Assembly (NCBI GenBank): GCA_016869675.1
Contig: VGDP01000017.1
Location: forward strand, 1 to 62,755
Direction: 5' to 3'
DNA length: 62,755 bases
Source of the DNA: Alphaproteobacteria bacterium
GTDB lineage: Bacteria; Pseudomonadota; Alphaproteobacteria; SP197
Of the stretch, positions 44,750-52,986 are shown piece after piece. Positions within the stretch are counted from its first letter, which is position 1. Each line of letters opens with the position of its first letter. The notes beneath the pieces are model-generated. The model made no database searches and was not told where the DNA came from. It saw only the letters and a program-made list of their open reading frames with translations. A program made the translations under genes and the position numbers.

Positions 44750-46609
44750 CTACAACCCGAGCCGCGCGATGGTCTGGTTGGTCGGCTTGCCATCGGTCGT
44801 CCAGCCGCGCGCCTTGTAGTACTCGGGCAGCATCTTGCCGAGCTCGCTGACCTTGCCCTTCGCCGTCCCGCTGGGCGCCGGCGTCTCCAGCAGGCGCTTG
44901 GGCAGGGTGTCGTCCTTGGCAGTCAACCCGGCCTTCAGGTTGAACATGCGCTCCAGGTTCCACACCCGCTCGCCGGTCTCGTAGAGGCGCTTCTCATCCC
45001 ACGAACCCTCGCACGCGGCGTCGACCTGGGCGGCGAAGTCGGGGACACCCCAGGCCGCGGTGACGAACAGGCAGAGGCCCGTGGAATCGATCGCCGCTAC
45101 CTTGTCCTGGGACTTTTTGACCGGCACCGCCTTGCCGCTGCCGGTCTGGTCCTCCATGTCCTCGGCGAAGACGTCGTGCTTCAGGTGGCACGCGCCGCGG
45201 TTCGACGTGGCGTAGCCCAGCCCCATGCCCTGGAGCGCGCGGCTGTCGTAGCCGGCGAACTCCTGGCCCTTGACGCCCATGAACAGCTCAGGGTGCCCGT
45301 ACTTCTCGCACATACGCTTCGAGCCGAGCCCGAGAATCTTGCCGAAGCCTTCGCCCTTGCCGGTCTTCTCGGCCATCACGGTCAGGGCCTCGGCGTTGCC
45401 GAACTTCAGCTCGATGCCGTCGGTGTCCTTCTTGGTGATCGCGCCGATGTCGTAGAGTTCCATCGCCGCGGCCAGCGTCACGCCGAACGAGATCGGATCC
45501 ATGCCGTGCTCGTTCATCATGTAGCCGGCGAAGGTCAGCGCGTCGATGTCGTCGACGCCGACCACCGGGCCGAAGGCGTACGCGGTCTCGTACTCTAGCC
45601 CGCCCGAGGCGAGCCAGTACTCCTTGCGGTTGACGATCGAGAAGTGCTGCTTGTCGATGTGGGCGATGCGCCCGCAGGCGATCGTGCAGCCGAAGCACGC
45701 CTTGTTGGCTACCAGGTTGGTGTGGCCATGGGCGTTCGGCGTCTTCATCGCCTGCGCGTTGATGTGCTCGACGCCCTCGAACTGGACCTCGCGGAAGTTG
45801 CGCGTGGGCAGGCCGCCGAACTGCTGCATCACGTCAATCATGGCGTTGGTGCCGTACTCGGTCAGCTCCTTGCGCCCGGTCGATTCCGCCAGCTTCTGCT
45901 TGGCGTCGCCCACCACCTTCATGAAGCGCTTGGGGTCCTTGACCGTCACGCCCTTGGAACCGTGGCAGGCGACCGCCTTCAGGTTCTTCGAGCCCATGAC
46001 GGCGCCGACGCCCGAACGGCCCGCCGCGCGGTGCAGGTCGTTGACCACGCACGCGTACAGCACGCCCTTCTCACCCGCCTTGCCGATCGAGGCGATCTTC
46101 AGAAGCGGGTTCTGGTGCTTCGCCTTGATCAGCTCCTCGGTCTGCCAGACCGTCTTGCCCCACAGCCCGTCGGCCGGCAGGATCTCGACCTTGTCGTCGA
46201 TGATGTGCAGGTAGACGGGCTTCTTGGCCCGGCCCTTGACGATCAGCAGATCGTAGCCGGCGAACTTAAGTTCCGCGCCGAACTTGCCGCCCGAGTTCGA
46301 GCAGGCGATGGCGCCGGTCAGCGGTCCCTTGGTCACCACCGCGTAGCGGCCGCTGGTCGAGGCCATGGTGCCGGTCAGCGGCCCCGTCGCGAAGATCAGC
46401 ACGTTCTCCGGGCTCATCGCGTCGGCGCGCGGGTTCATCATCTCGTAGAGGTACTTGGTCGCCAGGCCGCGCTCGCCCAGGTACTGCTGGGCCCATTCCA
46501 TGTTCAGCGGCTCGGCCTTGGCCTCGCCCTTCGTCAGGTCGACCACCAGCACCTGGCCCTGCCAGCCGCCGGCGGCCTTGCTCTTCGCCTTGGTCTTGCC
46601 CTTTGCCAT
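44750..46609 (-). CDS. aorB: Tungsten-dependent aldehyde oxidoreductase, catalytic subunit (AorB-type)
   Basis: 619 aa of the AFOR family. The N-terminus GQVLVVDLTKGEAKAEPL and YLGERGLATKYLYEM are typical, followed by GPLTGTMASTSGRY, AGRSGVGAVMGSKNLKA and the [4Fe-4S] ligands Cys305, Cys308, Cys312 (CFGCTIAC) and Cys513 (STGLCLF). It binds W- (or Mo-) bis-pyranopterin and oxidises aldehydes to acids, possibly also the reverse. The first ~15 residues are a basic, Lys-rich extension. Flanked by its Fe-S and FAD partners. Confidence 0.94.
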   Translation of the reverse strand: MAKGKTKAKSKAAGGWQGQVLVVDLTKGEAKAEPLNMEWAQQYLGERGLATKYLYEMMNPRADAMSPENVLIFATGPLTGTMASTSGRYAVVTKGPLTGAIACSNSGGKFGAELKFAGYDLLIVKGRAKKPVYLHIIDDKVEILPADGLWGKTVWQTEELIKAKHQNPLLKIASIGKAGEKGVLYACVVNDLHRAAGRSGVGAVMGSKNLKAVACHGSKGVTVKDPKRFMKVVGDAKQKLAESTGRKELTEYGTNAMIDVMQQFGGLPTRNFREVQFEGVEHINAQAMKTPNAHGHTNLVANKACFGCTIACGRIAHIDKQHFSIVNRKEYWLASGGLEYETAYAFGPVVGVDDIDALTFAGYMMNEHGMDPISFGVTLAAAMELYDIGAITKKDTDGIELKFGNAEALTVMAEKTGKGEGFGKILGLGSKRMCEKYGHPELFMGVKGQEFAGYDSRALQGMGLGYATSNRGACHLKHDVFAEDMEDQTGSGKAVPVKKSQDKVAAIDSTGLCLFVTAAWGVPDFAAQVDAACEGSWDEKRLYETGERVWNLERMFNLKAGLTAKDDTLPKRLLETPAPSGTAKGKVSELGKMLPEYYKARGWTTDGKPTNQTIARLGL

Positions 46610-46658
46610 CGTTCTCGCTCCTCGGCGCCCGTGCGGCGCCCTTGTTGCGTCGGCGCGC

Positions 46659-47132
46659 TCAGGCGCGCGGCTGGTTGTCCGTCTTGGCGGCCCACGCCTT
46701 CATGCGCTCGTAGCCCGTCCAATCGCTGTCGACGAACGTGATCGCGCCAGTGGGGCATGCCGCCGCGCACTGCGGGTCGCCGCCGCACAGGTCGCACTTG
46801 GCGACCTTGCCGGAATCGCGGTTGTAGTTGATCGTCCCGAAGGGGCACGCGATGGTGCACACCTTGCAGCCGACGCAGACGTCCTCCTTCACCTCGACCG
46901 CGCCCGTGGTCGGGTTGCGCGCCAGCGCCTCGACCGGGCAGGCGTGCAGGCACCACGCCTCGGCGCACTGCGTGCAGGTGTAGGGAATCGCGCGGCGGCC
47001 GTGCTCGAACTCGAACACCTTGATGCGCGACTTGGCCGGGTTGAACGACCCTTCGTGCTCGAACGAGCAGGCCATCTCGCACTGCAGGCAGCTCGTGCAC
47101 TTCTCCGGTTCGATAAGCAGCGACTTCTGCAT
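46659..47132 (-). CDS. aorA: Polyferredoxin subunit of aldehyde oxidoreductase (AorA-type)
   Basis: 157 aa with sixteen cysteines in four clusters: 12/15/18/22, 53/56/61/65, 86/89/92/96 and 113/116/122/126, enough for four [4Fe-4S] clusters, as in HycB-type electron-transfer subunits. It wires AorB to AorC, 49 bp upstream of aorB. The start ATG 47130-47132 has GGGAGG upstream. There is no signal peptide, so the complex is cytoplasmic. Confidence 0.92.
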   Translation of the reverse strand: MQKSLLIEPEKCTSCLQCEMACSFEHEGSFNPAKSRIKVFEFEHGRRAIPYTCTQCAEAWCLHACPVEALARNPTTGAVEVKEDVCVGCKVCTIACPFGTINYNRDSGKVAKCDLCGGDPQCAAACPTGAITFVDSDWTGYERMKAWAAKTDNQPRA

Positions 47133-47328
47133 GGTCCCTCCCGTTGTCGTGAAGCGGCGGCGCCGACACCCCCCCGTACGCTTCCACCGGGCAAGTCTAT
47201 CCCATCGGGCCGGACTGTAGACAGTGGTACTTTCGCCTGGGATCGTCGCCCACCGCCACCAGACACCTCCGTTCATCGCCATTGATGCTAAGCTCAGCGA
47301 TGGCGCACCGATCGTTCCAGACAGCGCC

Positions 47329-47941
47329 GTGGGGGCCGTGGGGCTCTGCCTGTCCTTGATGTTCGTGGCTGGGTCGGCGACCGCGCCCATGGGCGATGCG
47401 TGGGCCGTCGCCAAGGACGGCGTCAACCTGCGCGAAGGCCCCGGGAAGGATCACCCCGTGCTGGCCACCCTGGCGCTCGGCCAGACGGCCAGCGAAGTGG
47501 GACGCGAGGGTGACTGGGTCCAGATCCACCTCGACGGCGCGGACGCCCCGTCGGGCCGGGTGCACCGTTCCCTGCTGACGCCGGCGCCCACCGCCGCCGC
47601 CGGCCAAACCGCGCCTTCGACCGGGCTGGGCCCGATCAAGGCCCTGGAATCGACGGTCGACCAGCTCAACACCTTAGGGCGCAACCAGGGCTACGCCTAC
47701 TTCGCGTCCGTGCGCGATCTGGGCAGCGGCGGGCGCCGCCGTGGTCGCTACCCTGGAGTGGCTCGCCCTGCCCGAGGACTTCCGCGCCAGCAATTTCGCC
47801 GCGCTCGAAAGCATCTGGCGTGGCGCGGCCGGCGCGCTCACGCCGGCGTGGCTGCGCATCCTCGGGCCCGATGGCGGCGTCGTGATGGAATCGGACTCAC
47901 AGGTCGCCGGCGCAGCCACCGAGCCGGAACCCGAAGCCTAG
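47329..47941 (+). pseudogene. SH3-domain periplasmic protein with a frameshift
   Basis: The first part has a hydrophobic, signal-like start (VGLCLSLMFVAGSATA) and a bacterial SH3 domain (WAVAKDGVNLREGPGKDH, ASEVGREGDWVQIHL). Around 47721-47723 (GGG run) reading must shift by one base to continue into AAAGAAVVATLEWLALPEDF and on to EPEPEA at 47941. Both halves look like parts of one protein of ~205 aa. It is either a true pseudogene or one extra base in the sequence. The start codon is uncertain (GTG 47329 or GTG 47224). Confidence 0.55.
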
Positions 47942-47984
47942 CCCGCATCGGACTCGGACGCCGAGAGCGTCGAGTAGCCGCGCG

Positions 47985-48188
47985 TCACGCGCCGGTGGCC
48001 CGTCTCAGGTCTTGGCGCGCCGCCGCGATTGCTTCGGCGACAGCCGCGTCATCGCCGAGCCGATCAGCCAGGATCAGGATGAGCCGTGCGCGGAACCGCT
48101 CGGCATCCTCCGGGCTGAGCCCCGACTGCGCCGCCATCAGGGCCTGATAGATGTCGTCGGGCCTGGCCAGCCCCCGCCGTGTCGTCAT
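47985..48188 (-). CDS. DUF2783 family small protein
   Basis: 67 aa (MTTRRGLARPDDIYQALMAA, then SPEDAERFRARLILILADRL). The family consists of small proteins found next to MhpA-like FAD hydroxylases; function unknown, possibly an accessory helix-forming partner. Its start overlaps the stop of the hydroxylase by 4 bp. Confidence 0.8.
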   Translation of the reverse strand: MTTRRGLARPDDIYQALMAAQSGLSPEDAERFRARLILILADRLGDDAAVAEAIAAARQDLRRATGA

Positions 48189-49792
48189 GCCGCCGCCCTC
48201 CCGTGCAACCGCGCCAGCGCCGCCGTGACCGCGCCGTGGGTCGGGTCGCGGAAGCGCGCCGCGACGTGCCCGTCGGGACGCACCAGATAGGCCACCGTCG
48301 AGTCGAGCCCGTAGCGCCGGGCGACCAGCCCCGTCGCGTCCTCGACATCGTCCCCTTCGCGGACGACGCGCACCGATAGGTGCCCGTCGCACGATTGCGC
48401 GCGCGATCCGCACAGGATCGTCGTTCCGTCGTGCATGAGGTCGTGCAGCCAACCCTGCCGCCCGTCGATCGTCACGGGGGAGTCCGGGGCCGGCGCGCCG
48501 GGCGCCGGACCCGCGTTCCACGGCTCGGTGTCGGCGGTGCTGAGCGGCGAGTCTGTGTACGCGGCGGCGACCGACAGGCGCCCGCTATTGACGAAGGCCC
48601 GTGCGAAGGCGTGCTCGGTGGCCAGGTCGAGCACGGCCTCGCGGAACAAGGCCATGGCCGGCATCTTGGGCGCGATGAAGTCGGTCGCGCGCTTCGAGTT
48701 GAGGATGTTCTCGTCGGCCGCCTGGCCGCGTTCGATGTCGTAGCTGCCGAGCAGCGCTTCGGGCGCCTCGCCCGCCAGGACCGCGGCCAGCTTCCAGCCC
48801 AGGTTGTCGGCGTCCTGCACGCCGCCGTTGCCCCCGCGCGCGCCGAACGGCGACACGGTGTGGGCGGCATCGCCCACGAAGATCACGCGGCCGTGGCGGA
48901 AGTGCTTCAGCCGCCGGCACTGGAACGTGTAAAGGCTCGACCACGCGATGCTGAACGCCACCTCGGGCCCCAGCATGGCGCGCAGGCGCGCCACGATCCG
49001 ATCCTCGCGCAGCTCCTCCTCGCGCCGGGCCTCGGGGCCAAGTTGGAGGTCGATGCGCCACACATCGTCGGGCTGCTTGTGCAGCAGCGCGCTGCGACCC
49101 GCATGGAACGGTGGGTCGAACCAGAACCAGCGTTCCGGTGGGAACGCGCTTTTCATGACGATGTCGGTGATGAGGAACCGGTCATCAAATGCCTCGCCGG
49201 GGAACGGCAGGCCCAGCGCGCCGCGTACGGTACTGCGCACGCCGTCCGCCGCGATCAGCCAGTCGCACGTGACGCGGTAGCCGCCTTCAGGTGTCACGAT
49301 GCCGATCTCCACATGGTCCTCGCGCGCGATGACGCCCTCGACGCGGTTGCGCCAGCGCAAGGCCGCCGGGTCAAGTTCGGCCAGCCGCTCGATCAGGTAG
49401 ATCTCGACGTAATACTGCTGCAGGTTGACGAACGCCGGGTTCCTCTGGCCGCCCTCGGGTTGCAGGTCGAACGCGTAGAGCAACCGGTCGCCACGGAACA
49501 CCTTGCCGGTGTTCCACGTGACGCCTTTGGCTCGGCAGCGCGCGCCGACGCCGAGCCGGTTGAAGATTTCGAGCGTGCGCTGGGCCACGCAGATCGAGCG
49601 CGAGCCGACGCTGACCTGGTCGCCGTCGTCGAGCACGACGACCTTCACGCCCCGCTGCACCAGGTCGACGGCCATGGTCAGGCCGACCAGGCCGCCGCCC
49701 GCGACGACGACCGGGTGATGGGCCGGTCGCGCACGATCCTGGTCGGCTGACCGCGCGTAGGCGTACGTCCGGTAGTGGAAGCCCTCGGTCAC
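48185..49792 (-). CDS. FAD-dependent aromatic hydroxylase (MhpA-like)
   Basis: 534 aa class A flavin monooxygenase from GTG 49790-49792. Motifs: VVVAGGGLVGLTMAVDL (FAD), DWLIAADGVRSTVRGALG (DG motif) and VIFVGDAAHTVSPFGARGGN (GD motif), plus a thioredoxin-like C-terminal domain. It would use NAD(P)H and O2 to hydroxylate an aromatic ring. Next to HmgA- and FAH-like genes, it may make homogentisate or a related hydroquinone, like 3- or 4-hydroxyphenylacetate hydroxylases (inference). Confidence 0.88.
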   Translation of the reverse strand: MTEGFHYRTYAYARSADQDRARPAHHPVVVAGGGLVGLTMAVDLVQRGVKVVVLDDGDQVSVGSRSICVAQRTLEIFNRLGVGARCRAKGVTWNTGKVFRGDRLLYAFDLQPEGGQRNPAFVNLQQYYVEIYLIERLAELDPAALRWRNRVEGVIAREDHVEIGIVTPEGGYRVTCDWLIAADGVRSTVRGALGLPFPGEAFDDRFLITDIVMKSAFPPERWFWFDPPFHAGRSALLHKQPDDVWRIDLQLGPEARREEELREDRIVARLRAMLGPEVAFSIAWSSLYTFQCRRLKHFRHGRVIFVGDAAHTVSPFGARGGNGGVQDADNLGWKLAAVLAGEAPEALLGSYDIERGQAADENILNSKRATDFIAPKMPAMALFREAVLDLATEHAFARAFVNSGRLSVAAAYTDSPLSTADTEPWNAGPAPGAPAPDSPVTIDGRQGWLHDLMHDGTTILCGSRAQSCDGHLSVRVVREGDDVEDATGLVARRYGLDSTVAYLVRPDGHVAARFRDPTHGAVTAALARLHGRAAA

Positions 49793-49797
49793 GGTGC

Positions 49798-50748
49798 TCA
49801 GCCCTGCAAGGCCGTCCACATCGCCTTATCGCGCTCCGCCGTCCAGATGCGCGGCGTGTCGATGCCGCGCGCCTCGTCATAGGCCCGCGCCACATTGAAC
49901 GGCAGACAGTGCTCGAAGATCGCGAAGTCGCCGTAGCGCGGCCGCATCGCCTCGGCGGCGCGGTCGAAGCACGCTTTCAAGCTGTCGCCCCGCGCGACTC
50001 CGCGCGCAACCGGCTCGTAGGTGTCGCAAAGGAAACGCCGTGTCAGATCGATCGCCTCGCGCACCGGACCGGCCCCGCGCAGCGCCTCGCCACGGCCCGG
50101 CATCAGGGCCAGCGGCTCGATCGCCGCGATCCGGTCCAGCGTGCCCGGCCAGTCGGCGAAATGGGCATCGCCGCAGTAGCAGGCCGAATGGTACTCGACC
50201 AGGTCGCCGGAATAGACGACTCGCTCGTCGGGCACGTGGACGACGATGTCGCCCGCCGTGTGCCCCCGCCCGAGCCGCAACAGATCCACCCGGCGCCGGC
50301 CCAGATGGATCGTCAGGCTGGTCGCGAAGGTCAGGTTGGGCCAGGTCAGGCCGGGAACCGATTCGGCCGCCTGGAACAGGCGCGGGAACCGCTCCAGTTC
50401 CGACTGCCAGTCTTCCTGGCCACGCTCGGCAATCATGGCCCGGCAGGCGTCGGACGCCACCACGGCCCGCGCGCCGTAGGCCGAGGCGCCCAGCACGCGC
50501 ACCGCGTGGTAATGGGTCAGCACCACGTGGGTAATGGGCTTGTCGGTCACGCACCGGACGTGCTCGACGATGCGCCGCGCCATCACGGGCGTGGCCTGGG
50601 TGTCGATCACGATGACGCCGTCGTCGCCGACGATCACCCCGGTGTTCGGGTCGCCCTCGGCGGTGAAGGCGTAGAGATCGCGACCGATCTCCTCGAAGCG
50701 GGTCGTCTTCTCGGCCGTGTCGGCCACCGACGCGAAGGCTCTAATCAC
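49798..50748 (-). CDS. MBL-fold metallo-hydrolase with altered metal motif
   Basis: 316 aa metallo-beta-lactamase fold: ITHVVLTHYHAVRVLGASAYG in place of the usual HxHxDH, then RLGRGHTAGDIVVHVP (third His) and VYSGDLVEYHSACYCGDAHF (bridging Asp). The DH pair of the first motif is missing, so a single-metal or changed site is likely. GTG start overlaps the FAH-like stop (GTGA). It could hydrolyse a thioester or ring product in the aromatic pathway. Confidence 0.83.
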   Translation of the reverse strand: MIRAFASVADTAEKTTRFEEIGRDLYAFTAEGDPNTGVIVGDDGVIVIDTQATPVMARRIVEHVRCVTDKPITHVVLTHYHAVRVLGASAYGARAVVASDACRAMIAERGQEDWQSELERFPRLFQAAESVPGLTWPNLTFATSLTIHLGRRRVDLLRLGRGHTAGDIVVHVPDERVVYSGDLVEYHSACYCGDAHFADWPGTLDRIAAIEPLALMPGRGEALRGAGPVREAIDLTRRFLCDTYEPVARGVARGDSLKACFDRAAEAMRPRYGDFAIFEHCLPFNVARAYDEARGIDTPRIWTAERDKAMWTALQG

Positions 50749-51770
50749 GATCCCCCTCCAACGTAGCGTTCGACAACCTGTTCGATCGCGCCGAACACCG
50801 AGGCGCCGGCGGCGTCGCGCATCTCGATGCGCACGCGGTCGCCGAAGCGCAGGAACGGCGTGTGCGCCGCACCGTCCTGGATCGTCTCGACCATGCGCTG
50901 CTCGGCGATACACGAATAGCCGAGTCCGCCCGCCGCGATCGACCACCCCGGGCCGCCGTCGGCCGCGCGGTTGGACACGGTGCCCGAGCCGATGATGGTC
51001 CCGGCGCCGAGTGGCCGGGTGCGCGCCGCGTGGGCGATCAGGGTGGCGAAGTCGAAGGTCATGTCGACACCGGCGTCGGGCCGGCCGAACGTCTGGTCGT
51101 TGACGAAGCTGAGCAGCGGCCCATGGACCTTGCCGTCGCGCCAGGCCGGGCCGAGCTCGTCGGGCGTGACGGCCACGGGCGTGAAGGCGCTCGACGGCTT
51201 GCCGTAGAAGAAGCCGAAACCCTTGGTCAGCTCGCCCGGGATCAAGTTGCGCAGGCTGACGTCGTTGACCAGCGCGATCAGCTTGATGTGATCGGCCACG
51301 CGTTCGCGCGCGATGCCCATGGGAACGTCGTCAGTGATTACCGCGACCTCGGTCTCGAAGTCGATGCCCCACACCTCGTCCGCCAGGCGGTTCGGCGCAC
51401 GCAGCACCAGAAACGTGTCCGACCCGCCCTGGTACATCAGCCGATCGGTCCAGAAGCTTTCCGGCAGGGTCGCGCCGCGTGCCGGGCGCACCAGGGCGAC
51501 GTGGTTGACGTAGGCCGCGCCGTCGGCCCATTGGAACGCGCGCGGCAGTGGCGCCAACGCGCGTGCCTCGTCGAACGGCTCGCCCTTCACCGCGCCGGCG
51601 TGCAGGCGGTCGGACAGATCCGCGAGCGCCGGCGCCACCGTGGCCCAGGCGTCGAGCGCGCTCTGCAACGTCGGCGTGATACCGTCGGCCGGGACGCGGC
51701 GCGTCAGGTCGCGCGTCACCACGATCAGGCGGCCGTCGCGCGTGCCGTCGTCGAGCGTCGCGAGCTTCAC
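50745..51770 (-). CDS. Fumarylacetoacetate hydrolase family protein
   Basis: 341 aa from GTG 51768-51770 with GGGGG upstream. FAH-fold motifs: GIDFETEVAVITDDVP (metal-binding acids), LVNDVSLRNLIPGELTKGFG and GTIIGSGTVSNR. It cleaves a beta-diketo acid such as fumarylacetoacetate. No maleylacetoacetate isomerase is nearby, so the pathway may use the maleyl isomer directly. Confidence 0.88.
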   Translation of the reverse strand: MKLATLDDGTRDGRLIVVTRDLTRRVPADGITPTLQSALDAWATVAPALADLSDRLHAGAVKGEPFDEARALAPLPRAFQWADGAAYVNHVALVRPARGATLPESFWTDRLMYQGGSDTFLVLRAPNRLADEVWGIDFETEVAVITDDVPMGIARERVADHIKLIALVNDVSLRNLIPGELTKGFGFFYGKPSSAFTPVAVTPDELGPAWRDGKVHGPLLSFVNDQTFGRPDAGVDMTFDFATLIAHAARTRPLGAGTIIGSGTVSNRAADGGPGWSIAAGGLGYSCIAEQRMVETIQDGAAHTPFLRFGDRVRIEMRDAAGASVFGAIEQVVERYVGGGS

Positions 51771-51847
51771 GGCACGGCCCCCTCGGCCCATGGACACGCC
51801 CGCCATGGTCTGGTCCACTGCCCCGTCCCGCGCTGAAAGGCTTGCTC

Positions 51848-52984
51848 ATGGAACCGCGTGAGGCCATCGACGTCCGCGACCCGCGCCGCTACGCCCGCGT
51901 CACGGGCGATCCGCTCGACACCGACAGCTTGCCGCCGTGGTGCTACACGTCGGACGCCTTCCACGCCGCCGAGCGCGAGCGCGTGCTGGCCCGGTCCTGG
52001 TTGTGCGTCGGCCGGGTTGACATGCTGGCCGGCGCTGGCGCTTACCGCGCGCTCGACGTGGCGGGCCATCGGGTCCTGCTGGTGCGGAGCGAGGACGGCA
52101 CGATCCGTGCGCTGGCCAACGTCTGCCGGCACCGTGGCACCAAGCTGCTGGAGGGGGCCGGAACCACACGCTGGATCCGCTGCCCGTTCCACAACTGGAC
52201 GTACGGCCTGGACGGGGCCTTGCGCGGCGCGCCCGACATGGATGCGACGCGCGGCTTCGACCCGACGGCGTCGGGCCTGCTGCCCTACGACACTGGCGTC
52301 TGGAACGGCTTTCTCTTCGTGCGCCTGACACCCGGAGGGCCGAGCCTCGAGGCCAGCTTCGGCGCCATGACCGATCTGTTCGCGCCGTTCCGCCTCGCCG
52401 ACATGGTGACAACCCGGACGCGGACCTACGATGTGCAGTGCAACTGGAAGCTGTTCCTCGACGTGTTCATGGAGGACTATCACCTGAAGGCGGTGCACGG
52501 CGCCTCGATCGCCGCGACCTACATCAAGCCCGCCCCACCCGAGACCGGCCCGGGCTACGCATCGATCTGGAACCCCCACGAAGGCACCAGCGGTCTGACG
52601 TCCGAGGACCGCGACCACGCCTTCCCGCCCATGACAGGCCTGCCGGCCAGCGGCACGCGCTACGGCTGGCTCTACCCTTCGTTCGCCTTCGCCGTCACGG
52701 TCGACAGCGTGTGGTTCTTCGAGGTCGAGCCCGACGGACCCGGCCGGTCGCGCGTCGCCATGCACATGGGTTTCCCGCGTGCCATCGCCGAGCGCAACGA
52801 CTTCGCCAAAAAGGCCGAGCGGTACTACGCACGCTGGCACTGTGTGCTCGACGAGGACAACCGTGTGCTCGCGCTGCAGCAGCAGGGCCTGGAATCGCCC
52901 GCCGCGCGGGCTGGACGGTACTCGTTCCTGGAACCAGTGCCCTCGCGCTTCGCCCAGTGGCTGGTGGCCGGCGTCACCGCGTAG
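51848..52984 (+). CDS. Rieske non-heme iron oxygenase alpha subunit (aromatic cluster)
   Basis: 378 aa. Rieske ligands in VCRHRGTKLLEG and RCPFHNWTYGLDGALRG; catalytic iron site in CNWKLFLDVFMEDYHLKAVHG. It diverges from the FAH-like operon and converges on the HmgA-like gene (2-bp gap), so it is part of the aromatic block and may carry out the first ring hydroxylation. No ferredoxin or reductase is adjacent. ATG 51848 has AAAGG upstream. Confidence 0.87.
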   Translation: MEPREAIDVRDPRRYARVTGDPLDTDSLPPWCYTSDAFHAAERERVLARSWLCVGRVDMLAGAGAYRALDVAGHRVLLVRSEDGTIRALANVCRHRGTKLLEGAGTTRWIRCPFHNWTYGLDGALRGAPDMDATRGFDPTASGLLPYDTGVWNGFLFVRLTPGGPSLEASFGAMTDLFAPFRLADMVTTRTRTYDVQCNWKLFLDVFMEDYHLKAVHGASIAATYIKPAPPETGPGYASIWNPHEGTSGLTSEDRDHAFPPMTGLPASGTRYGWLYPSFAFAVTVDSVWFFEVEPDGPGRSRVAMHMGFPRAIAERNDFAKKAERYYARWHCVLDEDNRVLALQQQGLESPAARAGRYSFLEPVPSRFAQWLVAGVTA

Positions 52985-52986
52985 GT

